A DNA stretch of 64,000 nt. Origin: M3007 sp043764095. GTDB lineage: Bacteria > Bacteroidota > Bacteroidia > Chitinophagales > Saprospiraceae. A program made the position numbers and the translations under genes. The notes under the pieces were generated by a model, which made no database searches, was not told the DNA's origin, and was given only the letters and a program-made list of their open reading frames with translations. The stretch spans positions 1 through 64,000 of the forward strand of contig JAYUKX010000013.1 in assembly GCA_043764095.1 (NCBI GenBank). Direction: 5' to 3'. Positions 33,234-40,879 of this stretch are shown here, in pieces. Numbering within the stretch: position 1 is the stretch's first letter; each line of letters begins with the position of its first letter.

Positions 33234-33322
33234 GATCTGTACATAGCACTCTATGAGTATAACCAAATATTCACCCAAAGCAATAAAACCACCCTATTCT
33301 ACTCGCATGAACGTATATTTAT

Positions 33323-35056
33323 TCACTTTCTCAACGCAACCACCTTTCCATTTGCCACCACAGTACTCCCCTTATACACTATTTCCCAAAAATACATACC
33401 TGCTGGCAAATCATTACAAGGAACAATCATGCTCCCCATTGTTACAGGTTCGGTGCGTACCCTATGACCATAAAGATCGTATAAATACAATTCAAGACCC
33501 TGAAGGGGCGTAGAAATAGAAACAAACAGATTATCGCGGGATGGATTTGGTCCAACTTGTATTTGGGATAACAGATCAGGATTATCCGTAGCCGATACAC
33601 CGACGTATATTTTTCGACAATACTGGTTGGTTGCATTACCATTACTCACCTTTAAGCATACCTCGTAAGTACCCGCCGATGAAAAAGTATGTGTCGGAGA
33701 CTGCTCTGTACTGATAGCCGTTCCGTCACCAAAATTCCAAGACCATGAAGCGGGTTCATAATAAGACAGATCACTAAAAAATACCTGTAATGGTAACAGT
33801 GTATCTCGCTCGAAACGAAACTTGGCAATGGGTAAGTTATCGATGCCAAGGGTATCGCAAGAACTACCATCCAATGGCCCAAGGCGGTAATAAGGAAAGT
33901 TGGGCAATGAATGCGCATTATATGTAGGCAAATGGATCGCGTGTTGCTGGTACTGGCAAGCGTCTCCTAGTTCGTTGGGCTTGTGAATAACATGTAAAAC
34001 ATCGCAACCCGTGACCGTAGCCGAATAAATTTTCCCATCGGGGGCCAGCTGCATCAGGTAAAATACGGCAGGAAAAGGCGACTGATATCCATCCCAAGTT
34101 GCAATATGAAGTCGGCTGGCAAATAGGTCAGCATTTTGCATATCAAATTGATACGCATCAAAAGTATTGTTGAGGTAAAGGAAACGAGAATTTGGAGAAA
34201 ACGCAATTCCACCCCAACTAGCATCTGGGAGTACCAAAGAACGTTGGTTAAATAAGAGTCCTGTACAGCGATCAAAATTATAGATTTCTAAGCCGCCACC
34301 CAGTGCCGTACTGATGGAGTAGTAATTAGCAAAAATATTTCCATCCGGCGAAAACGCCACTTGCCCAGCACCCACCCCAATCGAATCACCTACCACCTGA
34401 GTCCCCACCACCTTTATTTCACTAGGGGTAATAAGAATACGGTAGTACAAATTGGTATATGCCTTATTGGCCAGTACCCACCAATCTCTACCATTGGCGT
34501 GCTTCACGGCGGTCAATACGCCTCCTGTCGATAAGGTATCGTCTATTATAATTTTCTTTTTGAGCAGTACCTTCCCTTGGCCTGCGTTTTCAGACATACT
34601 CACCAAGGCATAATATAGTTTTGTTGCACAATCACCAACACCTGGCAGCAAATCATAGTTATTATATACATAAAGGTGTTGGTTGGGTTGCTCTGGAATG
34701 GGTAATGCCATAATAGCCTGGTTTAAAACACCCCCAACAAGGGGTTCCCCATCTAAAATAAAATTGCCATTTTGCATGATTTTACCCTTTTTATTCCCTA
34801 TATGTACGGCATTGGAGTAGCTTTGTAGTACTCCCATAGAGTCGGAATAGGAACTATTCGAGCTATTGAAATTTAATTCAATGGCAGGATTTTGGGCAAT
34901 AGACAAATCCCCTTCTATAAATCTAATAATAGAAATACCTACATTATCAGTAGTATCTTGATTGCTTGAAAAGCCAAATATCCAATTGTTATCATGCTGT
35001 TGTGCGGGACAAACGTAACTAATTAGGATGAACGTTATTACGTGAAGATATTTCAT
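33323..35056 (-). CDS. Secreted propeller/PKD protein with T9SS sorting domain
   Basis: A 577-residue exported protein. Signal peptide MKYLHVITFILISYVCPAQQ (the frame is open to 35089, but this start gives a proper signal). Residues about 20-390 form a WD/YVTN-like propeller (VAFSPDGNIFANYYSIS, GIAFSPNSRFLYLNNTFDAYQFD, LAPDGKIYSATVTGCDVLHVIHKPNELGDACQYQ). A PKD domain follows (VFFSDLSYYEPASWSWNFGDGTAISTEQSPTHTFSSAGTYEVCLKVSN), then a type A sorting domain (QVGPNPSRDNLFVSIST ... GMYFWEIVYKGSTVVANGKVV). It should be exported by the type IX system and act on or outside the cell surface; its binding partner is unknown. Confidence 0.88.
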   Translation of the reverse strand: MKYLHVITFILISYVCPAQQHDNNWIFGFSSNQDTTDNVGISIIRFIEGDLSIAQNPAIELNFNSSNSSYSDSMGVLQSYSNAVHIGNKKGKIMQNGNFILDGEPLVGGVLNQAIMALPIPEQPNQHLYVYNNYDLLPGVGDCATKLYYALVSMSENAGQGKVLLKKKIIIDDTLSTGGVLTAVKHANGRDWWVLANKAYTNLYYRILITPSEIKVVGTQVVGDSIGVGAGQVAFSPDGNIFANYYSISTALGGGLEIYNFDRCTGLLFNQRSLVLPDASWGGIAFSPNSRFLYLNNTFDAYQFDMQNADLFASRLHIATWDGYQSPFPAVFYLMQLAPDGKIYSATVTGCDVLHVIHKPNELGDACQYQQHAIHLPTYNAHSLPNFPYYRLGPLDGSSCDTLGIDNLPIAKFRFERDTLLPLQVFFSDLSYYEPASWSWNFGDGTAISTEQSPTHTFSSAGTYEVCLKVSNGNATNQYCRKIYVGVSATDNPDLLSQIQVGPNPSRDNLFVSISTPLQGLELYLYDLYGHRVRTEPVTMGSMIVPCNDLPAGMYFWEIVYKGSTVVANGKVVALRK

Positions 35057-35289
35057 TTTGTTCGAATTTAGAAAAAAAGAAAAAGCCAATGCTCTTTTCC
35101 GCCAAGATACGGTAGGAGTAACAGATTGATTAGAGATTTGTCAAAAAAAAACTAATACTTAATAAAGTTATCTTATTCTTTGTTAAAGGTCTTTGCCAAA
35201 TCTTGTCCTATTCAGGACTATTTACCATTTTCTAGCCCTTCAATACAAATTCCTAATTACCTTAGCGCGCAATTTTATATTACTCCTTC

Positions 35290-36924
35290 ATGAAATTTCA
35301 TTTACTCTGTTATTTTTTAGTGCTGAATCTCTGCACGGCTGTTGCTCAAACGAATACCTCCCGAATCACGGGCAACTTGATGACTAACGGTAATTTCTTT
35401 ATTACCGACGAAAAAATTGGTGCTACTGGCACGCCTCAGTACGATTACCAAAAATTTGGTGCCGAAAGTTGGCTCAACCTCAATTACTCCAACTGGGGTT
35501 TTGATATGGGGCTTCGTTTCGACATGTTTAACAATTCTAACTTGCTCAATCCCACAGGTTCGTATAGTGCCGAGGGCATTGGACGGTGGTTTGTGCATAA
35601 AAAAGTAAACAAATTTGATATTTCTGGTGGATACCTCTACGATCAAATTGGTTCAGGTGCTATTTTTCGTGCCTACGAAGAGCGTTCATTGATGATCGAC
35701 AACGCTATGTATGGCGTAAAAGTAGGGTACGAATTTAATGAAAACTGGCGAGTACGCGCCTTTACAGGCAAACAAAAGCGTCAGTTCTCTACTTTTGGCC
35801 CTGTATTACGCGGTGCTGCGTTGGAAGGGTTTGTTCAAATAGATTCGGCTGCGGCTATTTCCATTGCGCCGGGCGCGGGTGTAGTAGCGCGTACCTGGGA
35901 CTCGAACGCAGTAGGTCGTATTGTGAGCGAAATTGCTACATACCAACCCGTTGATAGCACGGGCGCACAATACAATACGTATGCTGCTACGGTGTATAAT
36001 ACGCTTTCTGCACGCAATTTTACGTGGTATGTAGAGGGTTCATATAAAACAAAAGATGTACTCAATAACGAGTTTTTAACCCAAGCCAATGGCGTTCTTG
36101 GCAAATTGGTAAATACCAACGGCTATAACGTCTATACCAGTTTTTCATGGGCCAACCGCAAATTTGGTGCTACCCTAGAAGGTAAACGCACCAAAAACTT
36201 CCGTTTCCGCTCCGATCCATTCTTGGTGGGTGTACAAGGCCAAATCAATTACCTCACGCCTTTGGCGCGCCAAAACACTTACCGCCTCACAGCGCGTTTC
36301 AGTCCGAATACACAGGAACTGGGCGAGCAATCGGCGCAATTGGATTTGAAATATACCCCTAATAAAAAATGGACTTTTGGCCTCAATTTTTCTGATATTC
36401 AAAACTTGAGTGGCCGCGAACTCTACCGCGAAATTGCGCCAGAAGTACTTTACAAATACAAGCGCAAATGGCAAGCATTGGTGGGTTTACAAATCCTTAA
36501 ATACGATATTGAGGTTTACCAAGGCAAAGGCAAAAAAGTAAATGCGCTCACGCCTTACACCGAAGTAACGTACCGCTTTACACCCCGCCGCTCGCTCCGT
36601 GTTGAAGGCTCTTATTTGGCCACCGAAGAAGAATTTGGCTCGTGGGGATTTGCACTAGCGGAGTTAGGTTTGGCACCGCATTGGTTGGTGTATGTATCCG
36701 ATATGTACAAGGTAAAGCACGATCCATCGCTGAATGCGCCGGTGGAAAAAACAAAATTTGATGGACTGCATTACCCTAGTATTGGCGTTGTGTATTCTTA
36801 TAAGACAACCCGCGTGAGCCTTGCTTACGTCAAACAAGTAGAAGGCATCAATTGTGCTGGTGGTATTTGTAGGTATGAGCCTACTTTTCACGGCGTAAGG
36901 ATGCAAATGAACGCTTCATTTTAA
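35290..36924 (+). CDS. DUF6029 family outer-membrane protein
   Basis: A 544-residue protein with signal peptide MKFHLLCYFLVLNLCTAVAQ and a body of alternating short strands with aromatic girdles (NLNYSNWGFDMGLRFDMFNN, VNKFDISGGYLYDQIGSGAIFRAY, NENWRVRAFTGKQKRQF, NVYTSFSWANRKFGATLEGKRTKN), ending in VRMQMNASF with a terminal aromatic residue, as in outer-membrane barrels. This is the DUF6029 family, which in Bacteroidota often sits with an Omp28-like gene, as it does here (24 bases to the next start). Function unknown. Confidence 0.85.
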   Translation: MKFHLLCYFLVLNLCTAVAQTNTSRITGNLMTNGNFFITDEKIGATGTPQYDYQKFGAESWLNLNYSNWGFDMGLRFDMFNNSNLLNPTGSYSAEGIGRWFVHKKVNKFDISGGYLYDQIGSGAIFRAYEERSLMIDNAMYGVKVGYEFNENWRVRAFTGKQKRQFSTFGPVLRGAALEGFVQIDSAAAISIAPGAGVVARTWDSNAVGRIVSEIATYQPVDSTGAQYNTYAATVYNTLSARNFTWYVEGSYKTKDVLNNEFLTQANGVLGKLVNTNGYNVYTSFSWANRKFGATLEGKRTKNFRFRSDPFLVGVQGQINYLTPLARQNTYRLTARFSPNTQELGEQSAQLDLKYTPNKKWTFGLNFSDIQNLSGRELYREIAPEVLYKYKRKWQALVGLQILKYDIEVYQGKGKKVNALTPYTEVTYRFTPRRSLRVEGSYLATEEEFGSWGFALAELGLAPHWLVYVSDMYKVKHDPSLNAPVEKTKFDGLHYPSIGVVYSYKTTRVSLAYVKQVEGINCAGGICRYEPTFHGVRMQMNASF

Positions 36925-36948
36925 GAACGAGTAAACATTTTTTATACA

Positions 36949-37761
36949 ATGAAATATCTATTTTTGCCCACATTTGCTTTGTTTTTCCTAGTAAGTTGCG
37001 AGGAAAAACCTATTGTAATACCTCAATTAGAAGTTGGGGAACGTAAAATACTGGTAGAAGAGCTCACTGGGGTTCGCTGCCAAAATTGTCCCAATGGAGC
37101 GGCTCAATTGCAAGAATTAGTCGGAACGCTTGGCGATAAACTCATTATTGTAGGGCTGCACGCTGCTGCAAGTTTTGACCAACCTTATGCCGATAGTAAA
37201 TACGATTTCCGTACACCCGATGGTCGCGCCATCGCCGACTATATCTTTATCAACGGCGACCCTGGCGCACCTGCTGCCAGTGTAGATCGTGAAATGTTGG
37301 CCAATCAAACCGAAATTTTTATCAATTTGCCATGGAAAGGTGCGATCAACGCCCGTGCTGCAGTGTCACCCAATCTTGGTCTATTTCTTGATAAAACATA
37401 TAATGCCAGTACTCGTTCATTGGACGTAAAAGTGAATATTTCCCCTGACGATATACTAAAAGGTGAGATCCGCTTGTCCGTTTATATCACCGAAGACAGC
37501 ATTGTGGATGTACAACAAAAAGGAACAGTACGCGTATATGATTATGTACACCGCCATGCATTCCGCGATGCACTTTCTGCCCCAACTGGCGATAATATTA
37601 CCGCAGAGATTGGTACAAGGGAGGCGTTTTCCAAAACATACAACTTAACTTTGCCCGCAGAATGGAATGCAGACCACTGCTCGATTGTCGCTTTTGTCCA
37701 TAAACATGGAGATTTTAGTAACCGTCAGGTTTTGCAGGCCGAGGAAATTCATTTGAAGTGA
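36949..37761 (+). CDS. Omp28-related lipoprotein (thioredoxin-like fold)
   Basis: A 270-residue lipoprotein: MKYLFLPTFALFFLVSC gives a lipobox (LVSC, Cys 17). The Omp28 signature follows: ERKILVEELTGVRCQNCPNGAAQLQELV, a thioredoxin-like strand-helix with a CxxC (CQNC) site, and IIVGLHAAASFDQPYADSKYDF. The rest is an Ig-like C-terminal domain (EIRLSVYITEDSIVDVQQKGTVRVYDYVHRHAFRDAL). Omp28 of Porphyromonas is a surface protein; family members may handle redox or folding at the envelope. Operon with the DUF6029 gene before and the M28 peptidase after (29 bases). Confidence 0.9.
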   Translation: MKYLFLPTFALFFLVSCEEKPIVIPQLEVGERKILVEELTGVRCQNCPNGAAQLQELVGTLGDKLIIVGLHAAASFDQPYADSKYDFRTPDGRAIADYIFINGDPGAPAASVDREMLANQTEIFINLPWKGAINARAAVSPNLGLFLDKTYNASTRSLDVKVNISPDDILKGEIRLSVYITEDSIVDVQQKGTVRVYDYVHRHAFRDALSAPTGDNITAEIGTREAFSKTYNLTLPAEWNADHCSIVAFVHKHGDFSNRQVLQAEEIHLK

Positions 37762-37790
37762 TAAGCACTTCTCATTACTAAAAAAAACAC

Positions 37791-38837
37791 ATGCGCAATA
37801 AATTCACAATTATCCTGCTTGCATTGGCCGTATTGGCCATGTTGGGTCAAGGGCTTCAGACTTGCAACATTTTTTCGGGGAAAGACAATGGTGGAAAAAC
37901 GCCTATTGCCTCTTCTACACCTACACCTCCGTCATTTTCAGATGCACCAGTACCTGATTTTAATGCGGATAGTGCCTTTTATTTTGTAAAAAAACAGGTG
38001 GATTTTGGTCCGCGTGTGCCCAATACAACTGCGCATAAGAAATGTTCAGCAATGCTCACGGCTACATTTCGCAGGTATGGACTTACGGTTATTGAGCAAA
38101 CATTTACTGCGCCTCACTACAAAGGTGGCACATTCAATAGCGTGAATATCATAGCGCAATACAAACCGGAAGCCCCAAAAAGGATTCTGCTTGCCGCGCA
38201 CTGGGATAGCCGCTTTGCTGCTGACAAAGATACCCGCGATACGCTAAAACCCATTGATGGCGCGGATGATGGCGCGAGTGGTGTAGGAATTTTGCTCGAA
38301 ATTGCACGGCTGCTAAAATCTTCTCCTCCAGATATTGGCGTGGATTTGATTTGTTTTGATGCAGAAGACCAAGGCGATGATGATGGCGAGAACCAAAGCG
38401 AAACTTGGTGCCTTGGTTCACAATATTGGGGTAAAAACGTGCATCGCGCTGGTTATCAGCCTTATTATGCCATTTTATTGGATATGGTAGGTGCAAAAGG
38501 TGCGCGGTTTATGAAAGAAGGTATTTCTATGAGTATTGCACCCACAACAGTAGATAAAGTATGGGGATTGGCTAATACTTTAGGCTATGGCAATTATTTT
38601 GTAAATATTCTTGGTCCAGGTATTACCGACGACCACGTATTTGCAGCGCGTCATGCCAAAATCCCAATGATTGATGTCATTAGCTTACCCAATGATGGCG
38701 ATCATGTCTTTGGGTCATACCATCATACACACAACGATAACATGAGTATTATCGACCGCGATGTATTAAAAGCGGTTGGACAGGTGATGTCGGCTGTTAT
38801 TTGGCGTTCGGTTACGCCTCCGGCAGCCATTCAATAA
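37791..38837 (+). CDS. M28 family zinc peptidase (glutaminyl-peptide cyclotransferase-like lipoprotein)
   Basis: A 348-residue exported enzyme. N-terminal signal ends in a lipobox-like GLQTC (Cys 24), followed by a serine/threonine/proline linker. The M28 domain has the metal ligands in order: RILLAAHWDSRFAAD (His-Trp-Asp), GADDGASGVGILLEIARLL (Asp), DLICFDAEDQGDDDG (Glu-Asp), ILLDMVGAKGARF (Asp) and YHHTHNDNMSIIDRDVL (final His). The HWDSR and DGASG spacing is that of bacterial glutaminyl cyclases, which turn N-terminal glutamine into pyroglutamate; this activity matters for T9SS and other exported proteins in Bacteroidota. Last gene of the DUF6029-Omp28 operon. Confidence 0.9.
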   Translation: MRNKFTIILLALAVLAMLGQGLQTCNIFSGKDNGGKTPIASSTPTPPSFSDAPVPDFNADSAFYFVKKQVDFGPRVPNTTAHKKCSAMLTATFRRYGLTVIEQTFTAPHYKGGTFNSVNIIAQYKPEAPKRILLAAHWDSRFAADKDTRDTLKPIDGADDGASGVGILLEIARLLKSSPPDIGVDLICFDAEDQGDDDGENQSETWCLGSQYWGKNVHRAGYQPYYAILLDMVGAKGARFMKEGISMSIAPTTVDKVWGLANTLGYGNYFVNILGPGITDDHVFAARHAKIPMIDVISLPNDGDHVFGSYHHTHNDNMSIIDRDVLKAVGQVMSAVIWRSVTPPAAIQ

Positions 38838-38840
38838 AAA

Positions 38841-38867
38841 CGCCCTTCCGTTTGGGACGAAAAGGCG
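38841..38867 (+). terminator. Hairpin after the M28 gene
   Basis: CGCCCTTCCGT and ACGAAAAGGCG pair at 9 of 11 positions over a 5-base loop, three bases beyond the stop. No U-run. Confidence 0.4.
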
Positions 38868-39168
38868 GTGTTTCAAATTTGGTCAACCAGGTGTTTTCAT
38901 CATGTAATCCAGGGTTATGGATATGCGTTCATCGGATTATAGTAGGTGTGTAAATACATCTTGGTAAAAGGTGTTTTTGGGCTTTTCGAAGGTCGGGGGC
39001 CCTGTGGGGATTATTTGGTTTACTGCTGTTTGGTATTTAATGTCGTATAGTGGGGAAGTGTGAACAGGGTAGGAGAAATTTTTTAAAAATAAATTTTTTG
39101 TAGGTATCCAGCCGTCATCATTAAAGTAATTTTTTAGAAAATCGTAACCATTACAATGTACATACATG
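38868..39168. other. Gap without a convincing gene
   Basis: Holds only a 76-codon open frame on the minus strand (38937-39167) that starts at the edge of the aat hairpin and resembles nothing known. No promoter or repeat is seen. Confidence 0.5.
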
Positions 39169-39213
39169 AGGAACGATGCCGAAATAAAGTAAACGTTTTT
39201 GGGTATCGTTCCT
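39169..39213 (-). terminator. Hairpin at the aat stop codon
   Basis: AGGAACGATGCC and GGTATCGTTCCT pair at 11 of 12 positions over a 21-base loop; the last base overlaps the aat stop. The arm AGGAACGATG matches the tip of the MITE, but no TA flanks are present. Confidence 0.5.
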
Positions 39214-39932
39214 TACAGCCCCGACACCTCTATATCCCCTTCCACCCCAAACTTCCATCTACCAGCCATCGTACGTTCGTAATGGTTTTGCATTAAGTAT
39301 TCCATAAATAATTCACGGTCAATACTCCGCGCACCCAAACTGAGGAGGTGTACTGTTTCCTGTTGGCAATCAATTAATTTAAAGTCTAATTTTTGTAAGG
39401 CATTCACAAAATAGATAAAACCAGCCTTAGAAGCGTTGGTGGTGTAGGAAAACATGCTTTCTCCGTAAAAAATTTTTCCGATAGACAAACCGTATAAACC
39501 GCCGACTAACTCCTCGCCATCCCATACTTCCACGGAATGGGCAATACCGAGGTCAAAAAGTCTTTGGTAACCTGCTACAAAAGCATCGGTAATCCAACTG
39601 CCACTATCCTGCCCTGAACGCGGAGAACCTGCACAATTGCGCATGACACGTTCAAAACAAGTATCTAAGGTGTAACGGAATTTCTTTTGGTTAAAAATAC
39701 TGCGCATACTCTTATGCACCTTTAATTCGTCGGGGAAAACCACACAGCGCGGATGCGGGGCATACCAATAAAATACACCCTCGTCCTCAAACCAAGGGAA
39801 AATGCCATTTTGGTAGGCCAAAACTAACCGTTCAGGTCGCAAATCGCCCCCAACAGCCAATAACCCATTAGGCTCGGCCAAATACGGTGGGGGAAATGCA
39901 ATATCATTGGAATTAAGGCGATAAACGGGCAT
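39213..39932 (-). CDS. aat: Leucyl/phenylalanyl-tRNA--protein transferase
   Basis: Adds leucine or phenylalanine from tRNA to proteins with N-terminal lysine or arginine, marking them for ClpAP under the N-end rule. The 239-residue protein starts MPVYRLNSNDIAFPPPYLAEPNGLLAVGGDL and continues with the family's YQNGIFPWFEDEGVFYWYAPHPRCVVFPDELKVHKSMRSI, DSGSWITDAFVAGYQRLFDLGIAHSVEVWDGEELVGGLYGLSIGKIFYGESMFSY and LIDCQQETVHLLSLGARSIDRELFMEYL. Length and motifs are normal. It has a canonical promoter at 39963-39994. Confidence 0.95.
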   Translation of the reverse strand: MPVYRLNSNDIAFPPPYLAEPNGLLAVGGDLRPERLVLAYQNGIFPWFEDEGVFYWYAPHPRCVVFPDELKVHKSMRSIFNQKKFRYTLDTCFERVMRNCAGSPRSGQDSGSWITDAFVAGYQRLFDLGIAHSVEVWDGEELVGGLYGLSIGKIFYGESMFSYTTNASKAGFIYFVNALQKLDFKLIDCQQETVHLLSLGARSIDRELFMEYLMQNHYERTMAGRWKFGVEGDIEVSGL

Positions 39933-39962
39933 TGTAAAAACGATCCCATGAAAGGACAGCTA

Positions 39963-39994
39963 CAAAGGTACGCAGGATACGATACCTGCACAAA
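39963..39994 (-). promoter_or_regulatory. Canonical promoter TTTG-N20-TACCTTTG of aat
   Basis: On the minus strand TTTG (39991-39994) and TACCTTTG (39963-39970) are exactly 20 bases apart. The spacer contains GCAGG...CCTGC, a 5-base inverted repeat around TATCGTAT, which may be a repressor site or chance. Confidence 0.8.
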
Positions 39995-40111
39995 TCACCG
40001 CTCAGAGATTTTTTTTTACTAAAATTATATACCTTGCCCAACCTCTATTAGTATATTTGCGTAATTAGGTACAGCAACGCAATTAAGGCGTGTATGCAAA
40101 GCAAATTACCT

Positions 40112-40271
40112 AGGGACGATGAAACAATAACTTGCACCATTTGGCTAATTCCTTTCCGCCCATACTGCCTATCTTTTTGTTTAAATAGCCCCACTATTTG
40201 CATAAAAAGATACTTGTCTGAGCAAAAACTAATCTACCCAAATGGAGCAAGTTATTATTTCATCGTTCCCT
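40112..40271. mobile_element. MITE, copy 2 (TA-flanked), upstream of the ECF sigma gene
   Basis: A 160-base element matching 829-987. Ends GGGACGATGAAACAATAACT and AGTTATTATTTCATCGTTCC are inverted repeats with two differences, with TA on each side (40111-40112 and 40271-40272). The core TATCTTTTTG...AAAAAGATA gives a second palindrome. A box TATATTTG (40052-40059) lies upstream, so the MITE is probably inside the leader of the sigma gene. Confidence 0.8.
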
Positions 40272-40320
40272 AGTGAAAACGAGCCAACGTTCTTAAACGA
40301 AAAATAACGTAATTACCTCT

Positions 40321-40875
40321 ATGAAGGTAGCACTAGATATACTATCAGCGGCCCAAAAGGGCGACCGAAAGGCACAGTACCTGCTGTACAAGCAGTGTTT
40401 TCCTGTGCTGATGTCTGTTTGTGCGCGTTATCGTTATGGAGAACAGGATGCGGTAAGTGCTGTTAATTTGGCATACATGAAAATTATTCAAAACCTCGAT
40501 CGGTTTCCCCCCGATGCCGTTTTTGAGGCCTGGATAAGACGGATTCAAATTAATGTACTGATCGACGAGTTTAGAAAAAATAAAAAATGGCGTACGCAAG
40601 TCACCCAATCGGATGATATGACATTGCCATCTATCAATAAATCACTCGAACCACAATGGAACGAGGCTGACTTACAAATGGAGGCCGGCTATATTGAGCG
40701 CATGCTCAATCGGTTACCGCCTGTTACACGGCAAGTATTTAACCTTTTTGCATTGGATGGGTTTTCCCACAATGAAATTGGTAACCTGTTGGGTATCAGC
40801 GATGGCACCTCCAAATGGCACGTTAATTCGGCGCGTACCCAACTCAAAATTTGGTTAAGCGAAGTAAAACTGTAA
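40321..40875 (+). CDS. ECF RNA polymerase sigma factor
   Basis: A 184-residue alternative sigma factor. Region 2: DRKAQYLLYKQCFPVLMSVCARYRYGEQDAVSAVNLAYMKIIQNLDRF, then FEAWIRRIQINVLIDEFRKNKKW. Region 4: LNRLPPVTRQVFNLFALDGFSHNEIGNLLGISDGTSKWHVNSARTQLKIWL with a clear helix-turn-helix. It heads a three-gene operon: the next gene (4 bases after the stop) encodes a membrane protein that may be its anti-sigma partner. A MITE lies 49 bases upstream of the start, in the likely leader. Confidence 0.95.
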   Translation: MKVALDILSAAQKGDRKAQYLLYKQCFPVLMSVCARYRYGEQDAVSAVNLAYMKIIQNLDRFPPDAVFEAWIRRIQINVLIDEFRKNKKWRTQVTQSDDMTLPSINKSLEPQWNEADLQMEAGYIERMLNRLPPVTRQVFNLFALDGFSHNEIGNLLGISDGTSKWHVNSARTQLKIWLSEVKL

Positions 40876-40879
40876 ATGC

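Noticed and set aside
38855..38864. Single GGACGAAAAG here and at 63371-63380 as further LytTR sites
   Set aside because: LytTR binding needs two half-sites about 21 bases apart; both are single and one is within a terminator-like hairpin.
38937..39167. 76-codon minus-strand frame between the M28 and aat genes
   Set aside because: It starts at the edge of a hairpin, has no promoter and no recognisable motif; it cannot be supported as a gene.
39169..39213. A third, internally deleted MITE copy, because its arms start AGGAACGATG
   Set aside because: Only about 10 bases are shared, there is no TA at either edge, and it fits a terminator at the aat stop codon.
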